64,000 nucleotides of DNA, from positions 1 through 64,000 of the forward strand of contig JBNJEH010000005.1 of NCBI GenBank assembly GCA_051745635.1, given 5' to 3'. This stretch comes from Brumimicrobium sp051745635. GTDB lineage: Bacteria > Bacteroidota > Bacteroidia > Flavobacteriales_D > Crocinitomicaceae. Both the position numbers and the translations under genes were made by a program. The notes under the pieces are model-generated. The model was not told where the DNA came from. It saw nothing but the letters and a program-made list of their open reading frames with translations, and did no database searches. The number at the start of each line of letters is the position of its first letter. Within the stretch, counting starts at the first letter, position 1. Of this stretch, positions 54,516 to 63,762 are shown one piece after another.

Positions 54516-55250
54516 ATGACCGAAAAAAGCACATACTACTGTGAAAAGTGTAAAAACACCATCCCTAAGGGAAAATACTGTCCCGATTGTGGCGTGCACA
54601 ACAGCGGTGAAAAATCTTCACTCAAAAAAATATTTAAGGACATATTCGCACAGGTATTTTCAGTAGAAAAAGGAATTATTCACAATTTCACATTGACCTT
54701 CTCGCACCCTCACATACTCATCTGGAGTTATTACAAAGGAATACGCAATAAATTTGCAGCACCGGGAAAATTTCTTTTATACGCCCTGCTTATTCTGGGA
54801 ACTTTATACTTGATCAATCCAAATATTGGGTTTTTAAAACTCACACTCGAAGGAGAAATACAGACTCCTGTCAATGGAAACAAATTTTTTCTGATATTCA
54901 TCATCCCATTGCTTACGATCACTTCTAAAATCGTCTTTTGGCGGAGAATCAAGGGGCTTACATTACACATCATCGCGGTCATCTATCTGTTTATTCCGCG
55001 GTTTGTCATCGCTTCGTTAATAATTGCTTTATTCGATCTCACAATTGGTCAGCACTGGGTGCAGTCCTTAATTTCCTCACTCATCATGCTCCATACATTC
55101 TGGGCGAACGTAGCTGTTCAAAAAGATCAACCGGGCGTATTGCAAAAACTCGGGTATACACTCCTCCAGTTGATCGTATTGCTGGGCTTAATACTTGTGC
55201 TCGCATTGCTCGTAATTGCGTCACTTCAAATTGACGTTTCAATTAATTGA
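54516..55250 (+). CDS. DUF3667-type membrane protein with N-terminal zinc ribbon
   Basis: 244 residues. The start has a zinc ribbon (YYCEKCKNTIPKGKYCPDCG), then a short amphipathic region (FSVEKGIIHNFTLTFSHPHI) that is typical for DUF3667, and four to five membrane helices (FLLYALLILGTLYLINPNIG, FLIFIIPLLTITSKIVFW, VLLGLILVLALLVIASL). No enzymatic motif is visible. Common in Bacteroidota; role unknown. It is a single gene divergent from adenine deaminase. Confidence 0.75.
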   Translation: MTEKSTYYCEKCKNTIPKGKYCPDCGVHNSGEKSSLKKIFKDIFAQVFSVEKGIIHNFTLTFSHPHILIWSYYKGIRNKFAAPGKFLLYALLILGTLYLINPNIGFLKLTLEGEIQTPVNGNKFFLIFIIPLLTITSKIVFWRRIKGLTLHIIAVIYLFIPRFVIASLIIALFDLTIGQHWVQSLISSLIMLHTFWANVAVQKDQPGVLQKLGYTLLQLIVLLGLILVLALLVIASLQIDVSIN

Positions 55251-55331
55251 CTGGAAAATCTTTTGGAAAGTTCTAAAAAGTCTAGCTATCAAAGTCTAAG
55301 TTCATAGAATGCTTTCCGGAACCTAACACGA

Positions 55332-56201
55332 TCAATCCAAACTACAAGATTCGTCTTCCAGTTCTATTTCTACGGTGAAGTGTTCAAATTCATACGACTT
55401 CAATTTGTCTTTAATCTGCTCTTTAATCCTTCGCAGCTCATTTAATTCGTCAATTTTATTCAATCTTACATGCGTGCTGAAAACGTGGCGTTCCCCATCT
55501 AATGACCATACATGTGCATGGTGGACATTGGCTACGTGTTCGGTGGCCGATAATTCGTCGATTATCTTTTTAAGATTTACATCTTTGGGCACACCCTGAA
55601 GAAAAAAGTGCATCGTTTGGATGAACCGCCTGACCACTCCCCAAAGAATATATCCCGTAATAAGTAGCGACAATACAGGATCAATGTAAGGTGTTTCGTA
55701 AAAGTAAAGTATAATCCCTCCTGCCAATACAGCCGCCCAGCCAAGGACATCTTCCATAATGTGCCAGTACACGACTTTTTCATTCATGCTCTTGCCTCTG
55801 CGCATTCGGTAGGCTACTACTCCATTAACACCAACTCCTATTAATGCAAACAAAATCATTCCGGATGCATTAGAAAGTTCTGGATAAATCAATCGGTGAA
55901 TCGCCTCGTAGATCATATAAGAGGAACCTGCTATCAATATGATGCTGTTCACTAATGCTCCAAGTAAAGAGTGGCGGACATAACCAAAACTAAAAGATCG
56001 ATCCGCCTTTTGTTTTGACTTTTTATCCAGAAACCAGGCCAACCCCAAAGAAATGCTATCTCCAAAATCGTGCAGTGCATCTGCCATAATAGCAACACTA
56101 TTTATAAAAAGACCACCGACAAATTCGAAAATGGCAAATACCAAATTCACCCAAAAAGCAAATTTTAAATTCTTTCCGCTATTATTATGTTGATGCGACA
56201 T
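55332..56201 (-). CDS. Cation diffusion facilitator family metal exporter
   Basis: 289 residues from MSHQHNNSGKNLKFAFWVNL. Six membrane helices and a C-terminal cytoplasmic domain. Metal-site residues of CDF exporters are present: HDFGDS in helix 2 (NSVAIMADALHDFGDSIS) and DPVLS in helix 5. The C-terminal domain has HHAHVWSLDGERHVFSTHVR, typical of zinc exporters (ZitB/CzcD type). Probably exports Zn2+ (and possibly Co2+ or Cd2+) with protons. The frame extends 12 codons upstream without conservation. Alone in its unit. Confidence 0.92.
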   Translation of the reverse strand: MSHQHNNSGKNLKFAFWVNLVFAIFEFVGGLFINSVAIMADALHDFGDSISLGLAWFLDKKSKQKADRSFSFGYVRHSLLGALVNSIILIAGSSYMIYEAIHRLIYPELSNASGMILFALIGVGVNGVVAYRMRRGKSMNEKVVYWHIMEDVLGWAAVLAGGIILYFYETPYIDPVLSLLITGYILWGVVRRFIQTMHFFLQGVPKDVNLKKIIDELSATEHVANVHHAHVWSLDGERHVFSTHVRLNKIDELNELRRIKEQIKDKLKSYEFEHFTVEIELEDESCSLD

Positions 56202-56353
56202 CCCGTCAATAATACTGAAATAAGCCAATAAAAACAAAGTTCTACGTCTCTAGAAAATTAATCACAATATAGGATTGCGTTTATGATATAGAAGAACCGC
56301 ATGTAATCGAAGAAACAATAGTTGATAGCATTTGTTCTATAAAGAAAAAGACT

Positions 56354-56596
56354 ATGAACTGGAAAGAAGAAAATAACAAGCTCAAGAAAACTGTCGAATT
56401 AAAGGATTTTAAAGCGGCACTCAACTTCGTCAACGAAATTGGCGTTATTGCTGAAAGTAAGCAACATCACCCGGACATTTTAATCCATGAGTACAATAAG
56501 GTGCAAATAACGTTAACAACGCACGATGAAGGTAAAGTGACGGCTAAAGACCACGATGTTGCAGAAGCGATTGATACACTGAAATCTTCGAACTAG
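56354..56596 (+). CDS. Pterin-4a-carbinolamine dehydratase
   Basis: 80 residues, short for the family (usually about 95-110), lacking part of the N-terminal strand. The signature QHHPDILIHEYNKVQITLTT (catalytic HHP) and the closing VTAKDHDVAEAID are unmistakable. The enzyme recycles tetrahydrobiopterin after aromatic hydroxylase reactions; no hydroxylase is nearby. It is 34 bp upstream of purE, so the two may be co-transcribed. Confidence 0.88.
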   Translation: MNWKEENNKLKKTVELKDFKAALNFVNEIGVIAESKQHHPDILIHEYNKVQITLTTHDEGKVTAKDHDVAEAIDTLKSSN

Positions 56597-56630
56597 CATA
56601 ATCTTATTATCTTCGTCAAAAATTTGAGTC

Positions 56631-57116
56631 ATGGCGGAAGTTGGAATCATTATGGGAAGTACATCAGACCTTCCCGTTATGCAGGAGACTGCAGATATTC
56701 TTGATCATTTGGGTGTCTCCTATGAAATTGATATCGTATCAGCTCACCGAACACCTGAAAAAATGATTGAATATGCGAAAGAAGCCCACAATCGCGGAAT
56801 TAAGGTAATTGTTGCGGGTGCTGGTGGCGCTGCACATCTTCCGGGTATGACCGCTTCATTGACACCGCTGCCAGTTATAGGCGTTCCCATCAAATCGCGG
56901 AATTCTATCGATGGATGGGATTCTGTTCTTTCTATCTTGCAGATGCCCGGAGGTATACCTGTTGCCACAGTAGCACTCGATGGATCCAAAAATGCGGGTA
57001 TTCTCGCAGCTAAAATAATCGGAGCTCAACAAGCAGATGTACGCGACCGCCTATTACAATATATGGAGGAACTCAAAGAAAAAGTGCACAATAGCGCCCG
57101 TGATCTGGACGTCTAA
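56631..57116 (+). CDS. purE: N5-carboxyaminoimidazole ribonucleotide mutase
   Basis: 161 residues. It moves the carboxyl group from N5 to C4 in the sixth part of purine synthesis. Motifs: IIMGSTSDLPVMQET, SAHRTPEKMIEYAKEAHNRG, VIVAGAGGAAHLPGMTASLT and LPVIGVPI. Full length, class I type. It is downstream of the pterin dehydratase gene and converges with the nqr operon. Confidence 0.97.
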   Translation: MAEVGIIMGSTSDLPVMQETADILDHLGVSYEIDIVSAHRTPEKMIEYAKEAHNRGIKVIVAGAGGAAHLPGMTASLTPLPVIGVPIKSRNSIDGWDSVLSILQMPGGIPVATVALDGSKNAGILAAKIIGAQQADVRDRLLQYMEELKEKVHNSARDLDV

Positions 57117-57428
57117 CCCAATTATCGCAAGATTTCCAAAATAGTTCAATCCTTCTAACGTAGACCGTGCATCTGAGAGTTGAGACCTTTTGCCAATATT
57201 CATTGCGAATACTGAAGCAGTTTAATGACAAACCAACTGGTGAAAGTTGGCTGAATAAGTTGATTGCAGATTCTATTCATTCTTTCTTTCTATAGCACCC
57301 CGTTTTGAACCTGCATTCTGCGCTTCTGGTCTACATGTATCATTTCAAATGAAAAACAATACGCTCATTTACAAAAAAAGCGCCCCAAAAGGACGCTTTC
57401 TAATATTGATTGGCAATAATGCTTTAGT
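57117..57428. other. Intergenic region between purE and nqrF
   Basis: 312 bases between converging genes. It holds a hairpin without T-run (CCAACT...AGTTGG, near 57233) and the terminator at 57371-57399. Nothing else supportable. Confidence 0.45.
57371..57399 (-). terminator. Intrinsic terminator of the nqr operon
   Basis: Read on the minus strand, AAAGCGTCC pairs with GGCGCTTT across a short CTTTTG loop (one mismatch), followed by a T-run (the A-run at 57372-57379 on the plus strand). It is about 30 bases after the nqrF stop. Confidence 0.75.
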
Positions 57429-58727
57429 TTAACCTCCAAAGTCATCGAACGATACGTTCTCCGGTGGAACACCCCATTCATCGCACATCTTCAAGACAGC
57501 TTGATTCATGAGTGGTGGACCACAGAAATAAAATTCGATTTCTTCGGGTTCATCGTGTTTTTTCAGGTACTGTTCAATCACAACCTGGTGAACAAATCCG
57601 AGGAAACCATCCCCTTCTTCATCATAGATATCTTTCTTTTCGACCCAATTATCTTCAGGAAGTGGTTCAGATAGCGCCATGAAGAATTTAAAATTCGGGA
57701 ATTCCCGCTCCAGTTCGCGGAAGTGCTCAATATAGAACAACTCGGCTTTAGAACGACCACCGTACCAATAGGTCACCTTACGATCTGTTCGCATGGTCTT
57801 AAAGAGCTCATATAGGTGGGATCTCAACGGTGCCATGCCGGCACCACCCCCAATGTATAACATCTCCGAATCGCTCTCTTTATTGATAAAGAACTCACCA
57901 TAGGGTCCTGAAATAGTCACCTTGTCTCCTTTCTTACAATTAAAAATATAAGAAGAAGCAATACCTGGATTCACTTTCATCCAATCGCCTGCTTTTTTAT
58001 CGAACGGAGGTGTCGCAATACGAACGTTAAGCATGATTCTTCGTCCTTCAGCGGGGTAGGAAGCCATTGAGTAAGCGCGCACCGTGTCTTCGGTATTTTT
58101 CATCTGAAGCGGCCACAGTTTAAATTTATCCCACTCTGGTTTAAACTTATCGGGCTCTCCCTTGTGATCTTCGGGATGCGCTGTAATATCCATATCTTTG
58201 AAATCCACAACACATGGCGGCACGCGTATCTGAATATAGCCACCAGCCTTATAATCCATATCCTCTGGAATTTCAACAATAAATTCCTTGATGAACGTAG
58301 CGACATTATAGTTGGATACCACTTCAGCTTCCCATTCTTTAATGCCCATAACCTCCTCGGGAAGTTCGAGCTCCATGTCCTCTTTGACTTTCACTTGACA
58401 TCCAAGTCGGTAATCCTCTTTGATTTCTTTTCTTGAAAAGTGCGGTTCTTCCGTGGGCAAAATACTACCACCCCCAGAGTGAACTTGACATTCACACTGA
58501 AGGCATGTACCTCCACCACCACATGCTGACGGAAGGTAAATCCCCTGATTACTCAATGTATTCAACACGGTATCTCCCCCGTCTACTTCGAACTCTTTTT
58601 CACCATTTATAGTAATCTTTAACTTTCCCGAAGGTGACAACTTCGCTTTAACGAAAAGCAATACACTCACGAGGATGAGTATCACTGCAAGAAAGAAAAT
58701 AACGGTAATTGCTATTGATAAACCCAT
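57429..58727 (-). CDS. nqrF: Na+-translocating NADH-quinone reductase subunit F
   Basis: 432 residues. An N-terminal membrane helix (AITVIFFLAVILILVSVLLF), a [2Fe-2S] ferredoxin domain with ACGGGGTCLQCECQV and a fourth Cys in YRLGCQVKV, then FAD- and NADH-binding domains (RAYSMASYPAEG, LYIGGGAGMAPLRSHLYELF, FYFCGPPLM). It is the entry point for electrons from NADH into the sodium pump. Last gene of the operon, overlapping nqrE by one base, and followed by a terminator. Confidence 0.97.
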   Translation of the reverse strand: MGLSIAITVIFFLAVILILVSVLLFVKAKLSPSGKLKITINGEKEFEVDGGDTVLNTLSNQGIYLPSACGGGGTCLQCECQVHSGGGSILPTEEPHFSRKEIKEDYRLGCQVKVKEDMELELPEEVMGIKEWEAEVVSNYNVATFIKEFIVEIPEDMDYKAGGYIQIRVPPCVVDFKDMDITAHPEDHKGEPDKFKPEWDKFKLWPLQMKNTEDTVRAYSMASYPAEGRRIMLNVRIATPPFDKKAGDWMKVNPGIASSYIFNCKKGDKVTISGPYGEFFINKESDSEMLYIGGGAGMAPLRSHLYELFKTMRTDRKVTYWYGGRSKAELFYIEHFRELEREFPNFKFFMALSEPLPEDNWVEKKDIYDEEGDGFLGFVHQVVIEQYLKKHDEPEEIEFYFCGPPLMNQAVLKMCDEWGVPPENVSFDDFGG

Positions 58728-59434
58728 TACTTCAGCTTTTTAGAATTAATAATTTGAGAAGTCTCGACTTGTTCTTTTTTGGAATCATCCTTCTCTTCAC
58801 CATATTTCACACCCATAAAGCTCATAAACGCCATTCCCATCAATCCTGTGATGATGAACGTAATTCCAAGACCTCTCAATGCGGGTGGTACATTTGAATA
58901 GCGAATTTTCTCACGAATTGCAGCAATAGCAACGATCGCGATAAACCATCCTATTCCCGATCCGATGCCAAAAGCTGACGCATCACCAATCGTAGAATAT
59001 TGACGGTCCTGCATAAAAAGCGAACCTCCCAAAATAGAACAGTTCACGGCAATCAGAGGCAAGAAAATTCCCAACGCCCCGTAAAGCGTCGGAGCAAATT
59101 TCTCAACGAGCATCTCCACGAGCTGTACCATCGAGGCAATGACTGCGATAAACATAATGAAAGACAAGAAACCTAAATCGATCGTGTTTTCACCATTTTT
59201 CCCATAAGCCGGGTTCAACCACTCCAGCGCGCCTTCCTGCAGAACATAATTTTGCAGCAGGTAATTGATTGGAATCGTAATTCCCAAAACAAATATCACC
59301 GCTGCACCGAGACCAACCGCCGTTTTGACTGTCTTTGATACAGCGAGATAGGAGCACATTCCCAGGAAATAAGCGAAAATCATGTTTTCTGAGAAAATCG
59401 CCTTTACAAATATATCTAATGTACTTTCTTCCAT
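58727..59434 (-). CDS. nqrE: Na+-translocating NADH-quinone reductase subunit E
   Basis: 235 residues, about 35 more than the roughly 200 of Vibrio NqrE, owing to a charged C-terminal tail (GEEKDDSKKEQVETSQIINS). Six membrane helices with conserved Cys in LGMCSYLAVSKTV and IAVNCSILGGSLFMQD, which bind iron between NqrD and NqrE. The gap to nqrD is 34 bp; the stop overlaps the nqrF start. Confidence 0.96.
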   Translation of the reverse strand: MEESTLDIFVKAIFSENMIFAYFLGMCSYLAVSKTVKTAVGLGAAVIFVLGITIPINYLLQNYVLQEGALEWLNPAYGKNGENTIDLGFLSFIMFIAVIASMVQLVEMLVEKFAPTLYGALGIFLPLIAVNCSILGGSLFMQDRQYSTIGDASAFGIGSGIGWFIAIVAIAAIREKIRYSNVPPALRGLGITFIITGLMGMAFMSFMGVKYGEEKDDSKKEQVETSQIINSKKLK

Positions 59435-59468
59435 AATATTCTTATTTGCTAATAATTATCAGTTTTGC

Positions 59469-60161
59469 TTAATGTTCCTCTACGAGGTCTTTATTCTGCG
59501 TTCTTTGAATCCAAATAATAATCCCAACGACAATCAGTGCCATCGGTGGCAAAATCATCAGGTTATTATTCATATAGCCGAGCTCGTAAAGTCCACTCTC
59601 TTCTCCCGGCAGGTTGCTGCCGAAAATTTCGTAACCCCAGATTTTACCAGAACCAAACACTTCGCGCACAAATGCCACAGCCAAAAGAATCCAAGCATAA
59701 CCCAGCGCGTTTCCAATGGCATCCAGTATGGAAGGGAACGGTTTATTACTCATGGCAAACGCTTCAAAACGACCCATGATGATACAATTGGTAATAATCA
59801 AACCGACGAATACCGACAATTTCTCAGAGACATCCGGCACAAAAGCCTTTAACAGTTCGTTTACAATAATTACCAGAGATGCCACAATCACCAGCTGAAC
59901 GATAATCCGTACGCGAGAAGGGATTAATTTTCTCAACAGGGATACGATCAGGTTACCAAATACCATCACAAACACCACGGATATTGACATCCAAAATGCC
60001 TGTTCAACCTGAACGGTAATCGCAAGCGCGGAACAAATTCCCAATACCTGAATTGTAATGGGGTTGTTATCCGACAACGGATCCGTAATTAGTTTCTTGT
60101 TCTTCTTAGAGAACAATGGTTCTTTCGGCTTCTTTAAATTTTCTTCAGTCTCACTCATCAC
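59469..60161 (-). CDS. nqrD: Na+-translocating NADH-quinone reductase subunit D
   Basis: 230 residues with six membrane helices. The paired Cys that form the iron site with NqrE are in LGICSALAITVQVEQAF and LIITNCIIMGRFEAFAM. The polar N-terminus (NLKKPKEPLFSKKNKKLITD) is cytoplasmic. Three bases separate it from the upstream nqrC. Confidence 0.96.
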   Translation of the reverse strand: MMSETEENLKKPKEPLFSKKNKKLITDPLSDNNPITIQVLGICSALAITVQVEQAFWMSISVVFVMVFGNLIVSLLRKLIPSRVRIIVQLVIVASLVIIVNELLKAFVPDVSEKLSVFVGLIITNCIIMGRFEAFAMSNKPFPSILDAIGNALGYAWILLAVAFVREVFGSGKIWGYEIFGSNLPGEESGLYELGYMNNNLMILPPMALIVVGIIIWIQRTQNKDLVEEH

Positions 60162-60164
60162 TAA

Positions 60165-60881
60165 TTATTTTTTACTGAAATATTTTTGATACACTTTCAT
60201 CGTTCTGTTCACCATTTCCTCAACACCTTTAGAGGTGATTGTTCCTCCGGTTATACCATCAACTTTCTGAGGTTCGGTTCCGGAGCCGTCTTTTACGACC
60301 TCGATTCCGGCGAAAGAACGTTTTTTGGCAATTTTCTCACCTTCAAACTGCTCTTCGAAGAAATCTTGTTTGATTTCAGCTCCCAAACCTGGTGTTTCAC
60401 CCTGGTGATCAAATGAAACACCTGAAATCGTTTTATAATCGTCCTCCAAAGCAATATAACCCCAAATCGGTCCCCATAGTCCTTTACCTACAACAGGTAA
60501 AACAAACACTTTGTTTCCATCTTTTTTCGCTTCGAATATCGGATAGAGGCGATCCTCTTTCTTAATGTTCTTATCGCGGTATTGCTTTTGCACATCTAAA
60601 TAGAACGCCGTCTTCTCTTTGGGTAGGTCTTTTTGAATCTCGCCCTGAGCAGAGATCACATAACTATCCTCTACATATTTATCATAGCGTTCCTCTCCGT
60701 TTTTGCGAGTGGACTCCACGCCAATTGCTGATAAAATATCCATTTTCTTTTTAACCGCTACGTTCGCTTTTTTGAGGGGATCTAACCCAATTGATAGCGA
60801 TGATAACACCACTCCAACCACGATCACTAATGCAACCGAAAAACCGATCGTATATCCATTTCCATCTTTATTTATAGCCAT
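60165..60881 (-). CDS. nqrC: Na+-translocating NADH-quinone reductase subunit C
   Basis: 238 residues. One N-terminal membrane helix (IGFSVALVIVVGVVLSSLS) and a periplasmic FMN-binding domain. The flavin attachment motif is DGITGGTITSKGVEEM; FMN is expected on the last Thr of TGGT. Other motifs are GLWGPIWGYIALEDDYKTI and HQGETPGLGAEI. The ApbE flavin transferase needed for attachment is not encoded in the window. Two bases separate it from nqrB. Confidence 0.95.
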   Translation of the reverse strand: MAINKDGNGYTIGFSVALVIVVGVVLSSLSIGLDPLKKANVAVKKKMDILSAIGVESTRKNGEERYDKYVEDSYVISAQGEIQKDLPKEKTAFYLDVQKQYRDKNIKKEDRLYPIFEAKKDGNKVFVLPVVGKGLWGPIWGYIALEDDYKTISGVSFDHQGETPGLGAEIKQDFFEEQFEGEKIAKKRSFAGIEVVKDGSGTEPQKVDGITGGTITSKGVEEMVNRTMKVYQKYFSKK

Positions 60882-60883
60882 GA

Positions 60884-62161
60884 TTACGCTGTTTTAAATC
60901 GTTTTTTACGTCTTGAAATATTTGCCTGAACTACATAGTGATCAATCAAAGGAGCCATTACATTCATAAATAATATGGCTAACATGATTCCCTCAGCATA
61001 GGCGGGATTGAGCACCCGGATTAATACAGTGAGCCCACCTCCAAGAAAGCCATACCAAAATTTACCATACTGGGTCTGGGAGGCAGTTACTGGATCCGTT
61101 GCCATAAAGACCGCACCAAATGCAAAACCGCCAATAATCAAGTGATAGTAGGCATCCATTTCCATATATGCGTTTGCGCCAACTGCATTCATCAATAAGC
61201 CGAATAAGAATCCACCGGCAAAGAACGAGAGGATAATACGCCAGGAGGCAACACCGGTGAACAACAATATCGCGCCACCTAACAGCGCTGCAGCAGTCGA
61301 TGTCTCTCCGATCGAACCTGGAATCATTCCAACAAATGCATGAACAGGATCATATGCTGCTTCAAATTTTGATAACATCTCTCCGCTCGTAGCATTAGCA
61401 GACATGGCTTGACCACTCACTGTTGGCGCATCGCCCACAAATGAGGCCAAATCTCCCAGCGCCGTGGCACCAGAAGCTCCATCAGGAAGCGCCCCTCCAT
61501 TCGCCTGAGCTAATTCAGAGGTTCCGGATTTCCAAACTTTATCACCAGACATTGATGTCGGATAGGCAAAGTAGAGAAAGGCTCTCGCAGTAAGCGCTAC
61601 ATTCAATATGTTCATTCCGGTACCGCCAAAGACTTCTTTTCCGATGACGACCGCAAAAATTGTCGCTACGGCAACCATCCACAAAGGTACATCAGCCGGC
61701 ATCGTGAGTGGAATCAACATTCCGGATACCAAAAACCCTTCATGGAGTCCATGTCCCTTCATAAAACCGAAAATAAATTCAGTGGCCAGACCAGCAGCAT
61801 AGGAAACAATTACGATGGGCAAGACCTGAATCAGACCATATAGCACCTTATCTCCAAAACCAGTGAGGTAATTCTCATATCCTGCAAATTGATCAGGGTT
61901 GACGTAAGACTGCAACTCATAATGCCAGTGTCCGGTATTGTAAATACCAAACAAAAGACAAGGTATCAGCGCCATGACAACCATGAACATCGTACGCTTC
62001 AGATCTACTCCATCGCGAATGTGAGCACCTTTTTGGGTCACGTGTTTCGGCGTGAATAAAAACGTAGAAAGCGTCTCATAGAGCGGGTACATTTTCTCCC
62101 ACTTCCCCCCTTTCTCAAATTTCGGGTCCAGATTATGAATAACTTTTTTTAATGCTTTCAA
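60884..62161 (-). CDS. nqrB: Na+-translocating NADH-quinone reductase subunit B
   Basis: 425 residues, about ten membrane helices; the main channel subunit of the pump. The covalent FMN site is SGATALGDLASF (Thr of SGAT). Other family parts are KGHGLHEGFLVSGMLIPLTM, GKEVFGGTGMNILNVALTAR and FMATDPVTASQTQYGKFWYG. The start is the first Met of the frame, MKALKKVIHNLDPKFEKGGK. The 24-bp gap to nqrA and all following spacings indicate one transcript. Confidence 0.97.
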   Translation of the reverse strand: MKALKKVIHNLDPKFEKGGKWEKMYPLYETLSTFLFTPKHVTQKGAHIRDGVDLKRTMFMVVMALIPCLLFGIYNTGHWHYELQSYVNPDQFAGYENYLTGFGDKVLYGLIQVLPIVIVSYAAGLATEFIFGFMKGHGLHEGFLVSGMLIPLTMPADVPLWMVAVATIFAVVIGKEVFGGTGMNILNVALTARAFLYFAYPTSMSGDKVWKSGTSELAQANGGALPDGASGATALGDLASFVGDAPTVSGQAMSANATSGEMLSKFEAAYDPVHAFVGMIPGSIGETSTAAALLGGAILLFTGVASWRIILSFFAGGFLFGLLMNAVGANAYMEMDAYYHLIIGGFAFGAVFMATDPVTASQTQYGKFWYGFLGGGLTVLIRVLNPAYAEGIMLAILFMNVMAPLIDHYVVQANISRRKKRFKTA

Positions 62162-62185
62162 TTTCCTAAAGTTTATAATTAAACA

Positions 62186-63547
62186 TTACATACATTCTTC
62201 CTTAATCGTATCGAGACCTTCTCGTACTTTTTCCTGAATCGCAATTTTCGATGTACAAACGTATTCGCAAAGCGCAAAATCTTCCGGCGCTATTTCATAA
62301 ATACCAAGTGCTTCCATTGCGTCAATATCATTTGTCATGATCGCTTTGATGAGCTGCATCGGCAAAATATCGAAAGGCAACACTTTTTCCATCTCACCCG
62401 TCACGACAAAACCGCGCTCTTCGCCGTTCATATTCGTATCGAGTCGGTATTTCTTTTTGTTGAGCAACCACGTTGGGAAGAGGCGATGACTTGAGTATTT
62501 ATCGAGTCCAGGTCCCAGCCACCCTTTGGTCAAAAAGAATTTATATTCATCTCCTTCAGGTAAAACGGTCACTTGAGAATCGTAGAATCCAACGAAACCT
62601 TCCTGACCAATTTTGTCGCCAGTGAGTGCATTTCCACTCACCACGCGCACATTGTCGGACACCAAGTTATCTTTTAACATCGGTGCTACCTGAGCTCCGA
62701 GAATCGTTCTAAAGTATTTTCTGTTTTTAGCCTCAGAACCAGTTAGTGCAACGATTCTGACGGGATCAAATTTCCCTTCTGCGAAAAATTTGCCAATCGT
62801 CACGACATCCTGCGGTCCAACTGTAAAGACGAATTCACCTTTATCAATGGGATTAATATGATGAATTTGCGTCCCGACATTTCCGGCCGGATGTTTACCA
62901 CTTACTTTATTGATTTCAACATTTTTTGCATTTTGAAAAGCCTTATCGGCAGGCACCTTGCCGTTGAGTGTAAGATAGACCTTACCGTCCGTAAGTTTCG
63001 CCAGCGCATTCAAACCGTGTTGAAAATCCTGATCTTGTCCGTGCAGCACAAAATCCATATCCGGTGCCAATGGCGCCGTGTCAAAAGCAGAAATAAAAAT
63101 CGCTTTCGGATTCACAGAAGGATCTGCAACAATGTCGAGCGGGCGCTGCTTAATGAAAGGCCACAACCCGTTGTCCAGCATCATCTTCTTCACATCTTCC
63201 CGCGATGCAGAAGCGGGATCGACAGGGTCAACCTGCACGACGTCGTCCGATCCATCCACTTTAATGCGAACTTCCAGTATCTTGCGTTTTGCTCCGCGTA
63301 TCAATTCTTCCATCGTCCCTGATACAGGAGAAACCCATTTGACATCTTTATTGTATTTATCGTAAAATACAACTTCTCCCCGCTTTACCTTATCACCAGG
63401 TTTGATGACCACCTTTGGAACTAATCCGTGAAAGTCTGCTGGTTTTAAAGCAACGATCGAGGGTTGCTCAAGGTCCGACTTGACTTTATCTGCTTCTCCA
63501 AGCAACTTAATATCAAATCCTTTTCTAAGTTTAACCGCCTTTGACAT
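62186..63547 (-). CDS. nqrA: Na+-translocating NADH-quinone reductase subunit A
   Basis: 453 residues, soluble, cytoplasmic subunit. Family parts are LRKGFDIKLLGEADKVK, FHGLVPKVVIKPGDKVKRGE, GPQDVVTIGKFFAEGKFDPV and GWLGPGLDKYSSHRLFPTW, with Cys in the end region (FALCEYVCTSKIAIQEKVR). First gene of the operon. On the minus strand upstream, TATTTTTG (63574-63581 on the plus strand as CAAAAATA) fits the TANNTTTG box and is a possible promoter for the whole operon. Confidence 0.96.
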   Translation of the reverse strand: MSKAVKLRKGFDIKLLGEADKVKSDLEQPSIVALKPADFHGLVPKVVIKPGDKVKRGEVVFYDKYNKDVKWVSPVSGTMEELIRGAKRKILEVRIKVDGSDDVVQVDPVDPASASREDVKKMMLDNGLWPFIKQRPLDIVADPSVNPKAIFISAFDTAPLAPDMDFVLHGQDQDFQHGLNALAKLTDGKVYLTLNGKVPADKAFQNAKNVEINKVSGKHPAGNVGTQIHHINPIDKGEFVFTVGPQDVVTIGKFFAEGKFDPVRIVALTGSEAKNRKYFRTILGAQVAPMLKDNLVSDNVRVVSGNALTGDKIGQEGFVGFYDSQVTVLPEGDEYKFFLTKGWLGPGLDKYSSHRLFPTWLLNKKKYRLDTNMNGEERGFVVTGEMEKVLPFDILPMQLIKAIMTNDIDAMEALGIYEIAPEDFALCEYVCTSKIAIQEKVREGLDTIKEECM

Positions 63548-63762
63548 GTTCTATAGCCATTTATTTTGAAAGACAAAAATATAAATTTGTAAGACTTTCC
63601 CACAGCGTTCAACGGTATTCGCATACGCTTTTTACAATTTAGAACAAATCTAAATAATAATCCGTACAATTACAAGTTACCAGGTTGACAATTCGCTGCA
63701 TCGGAGCAAAAATAATCCGCTGACCGAAGGCTGCTAACCAAATAATTACTTACATTTACATC

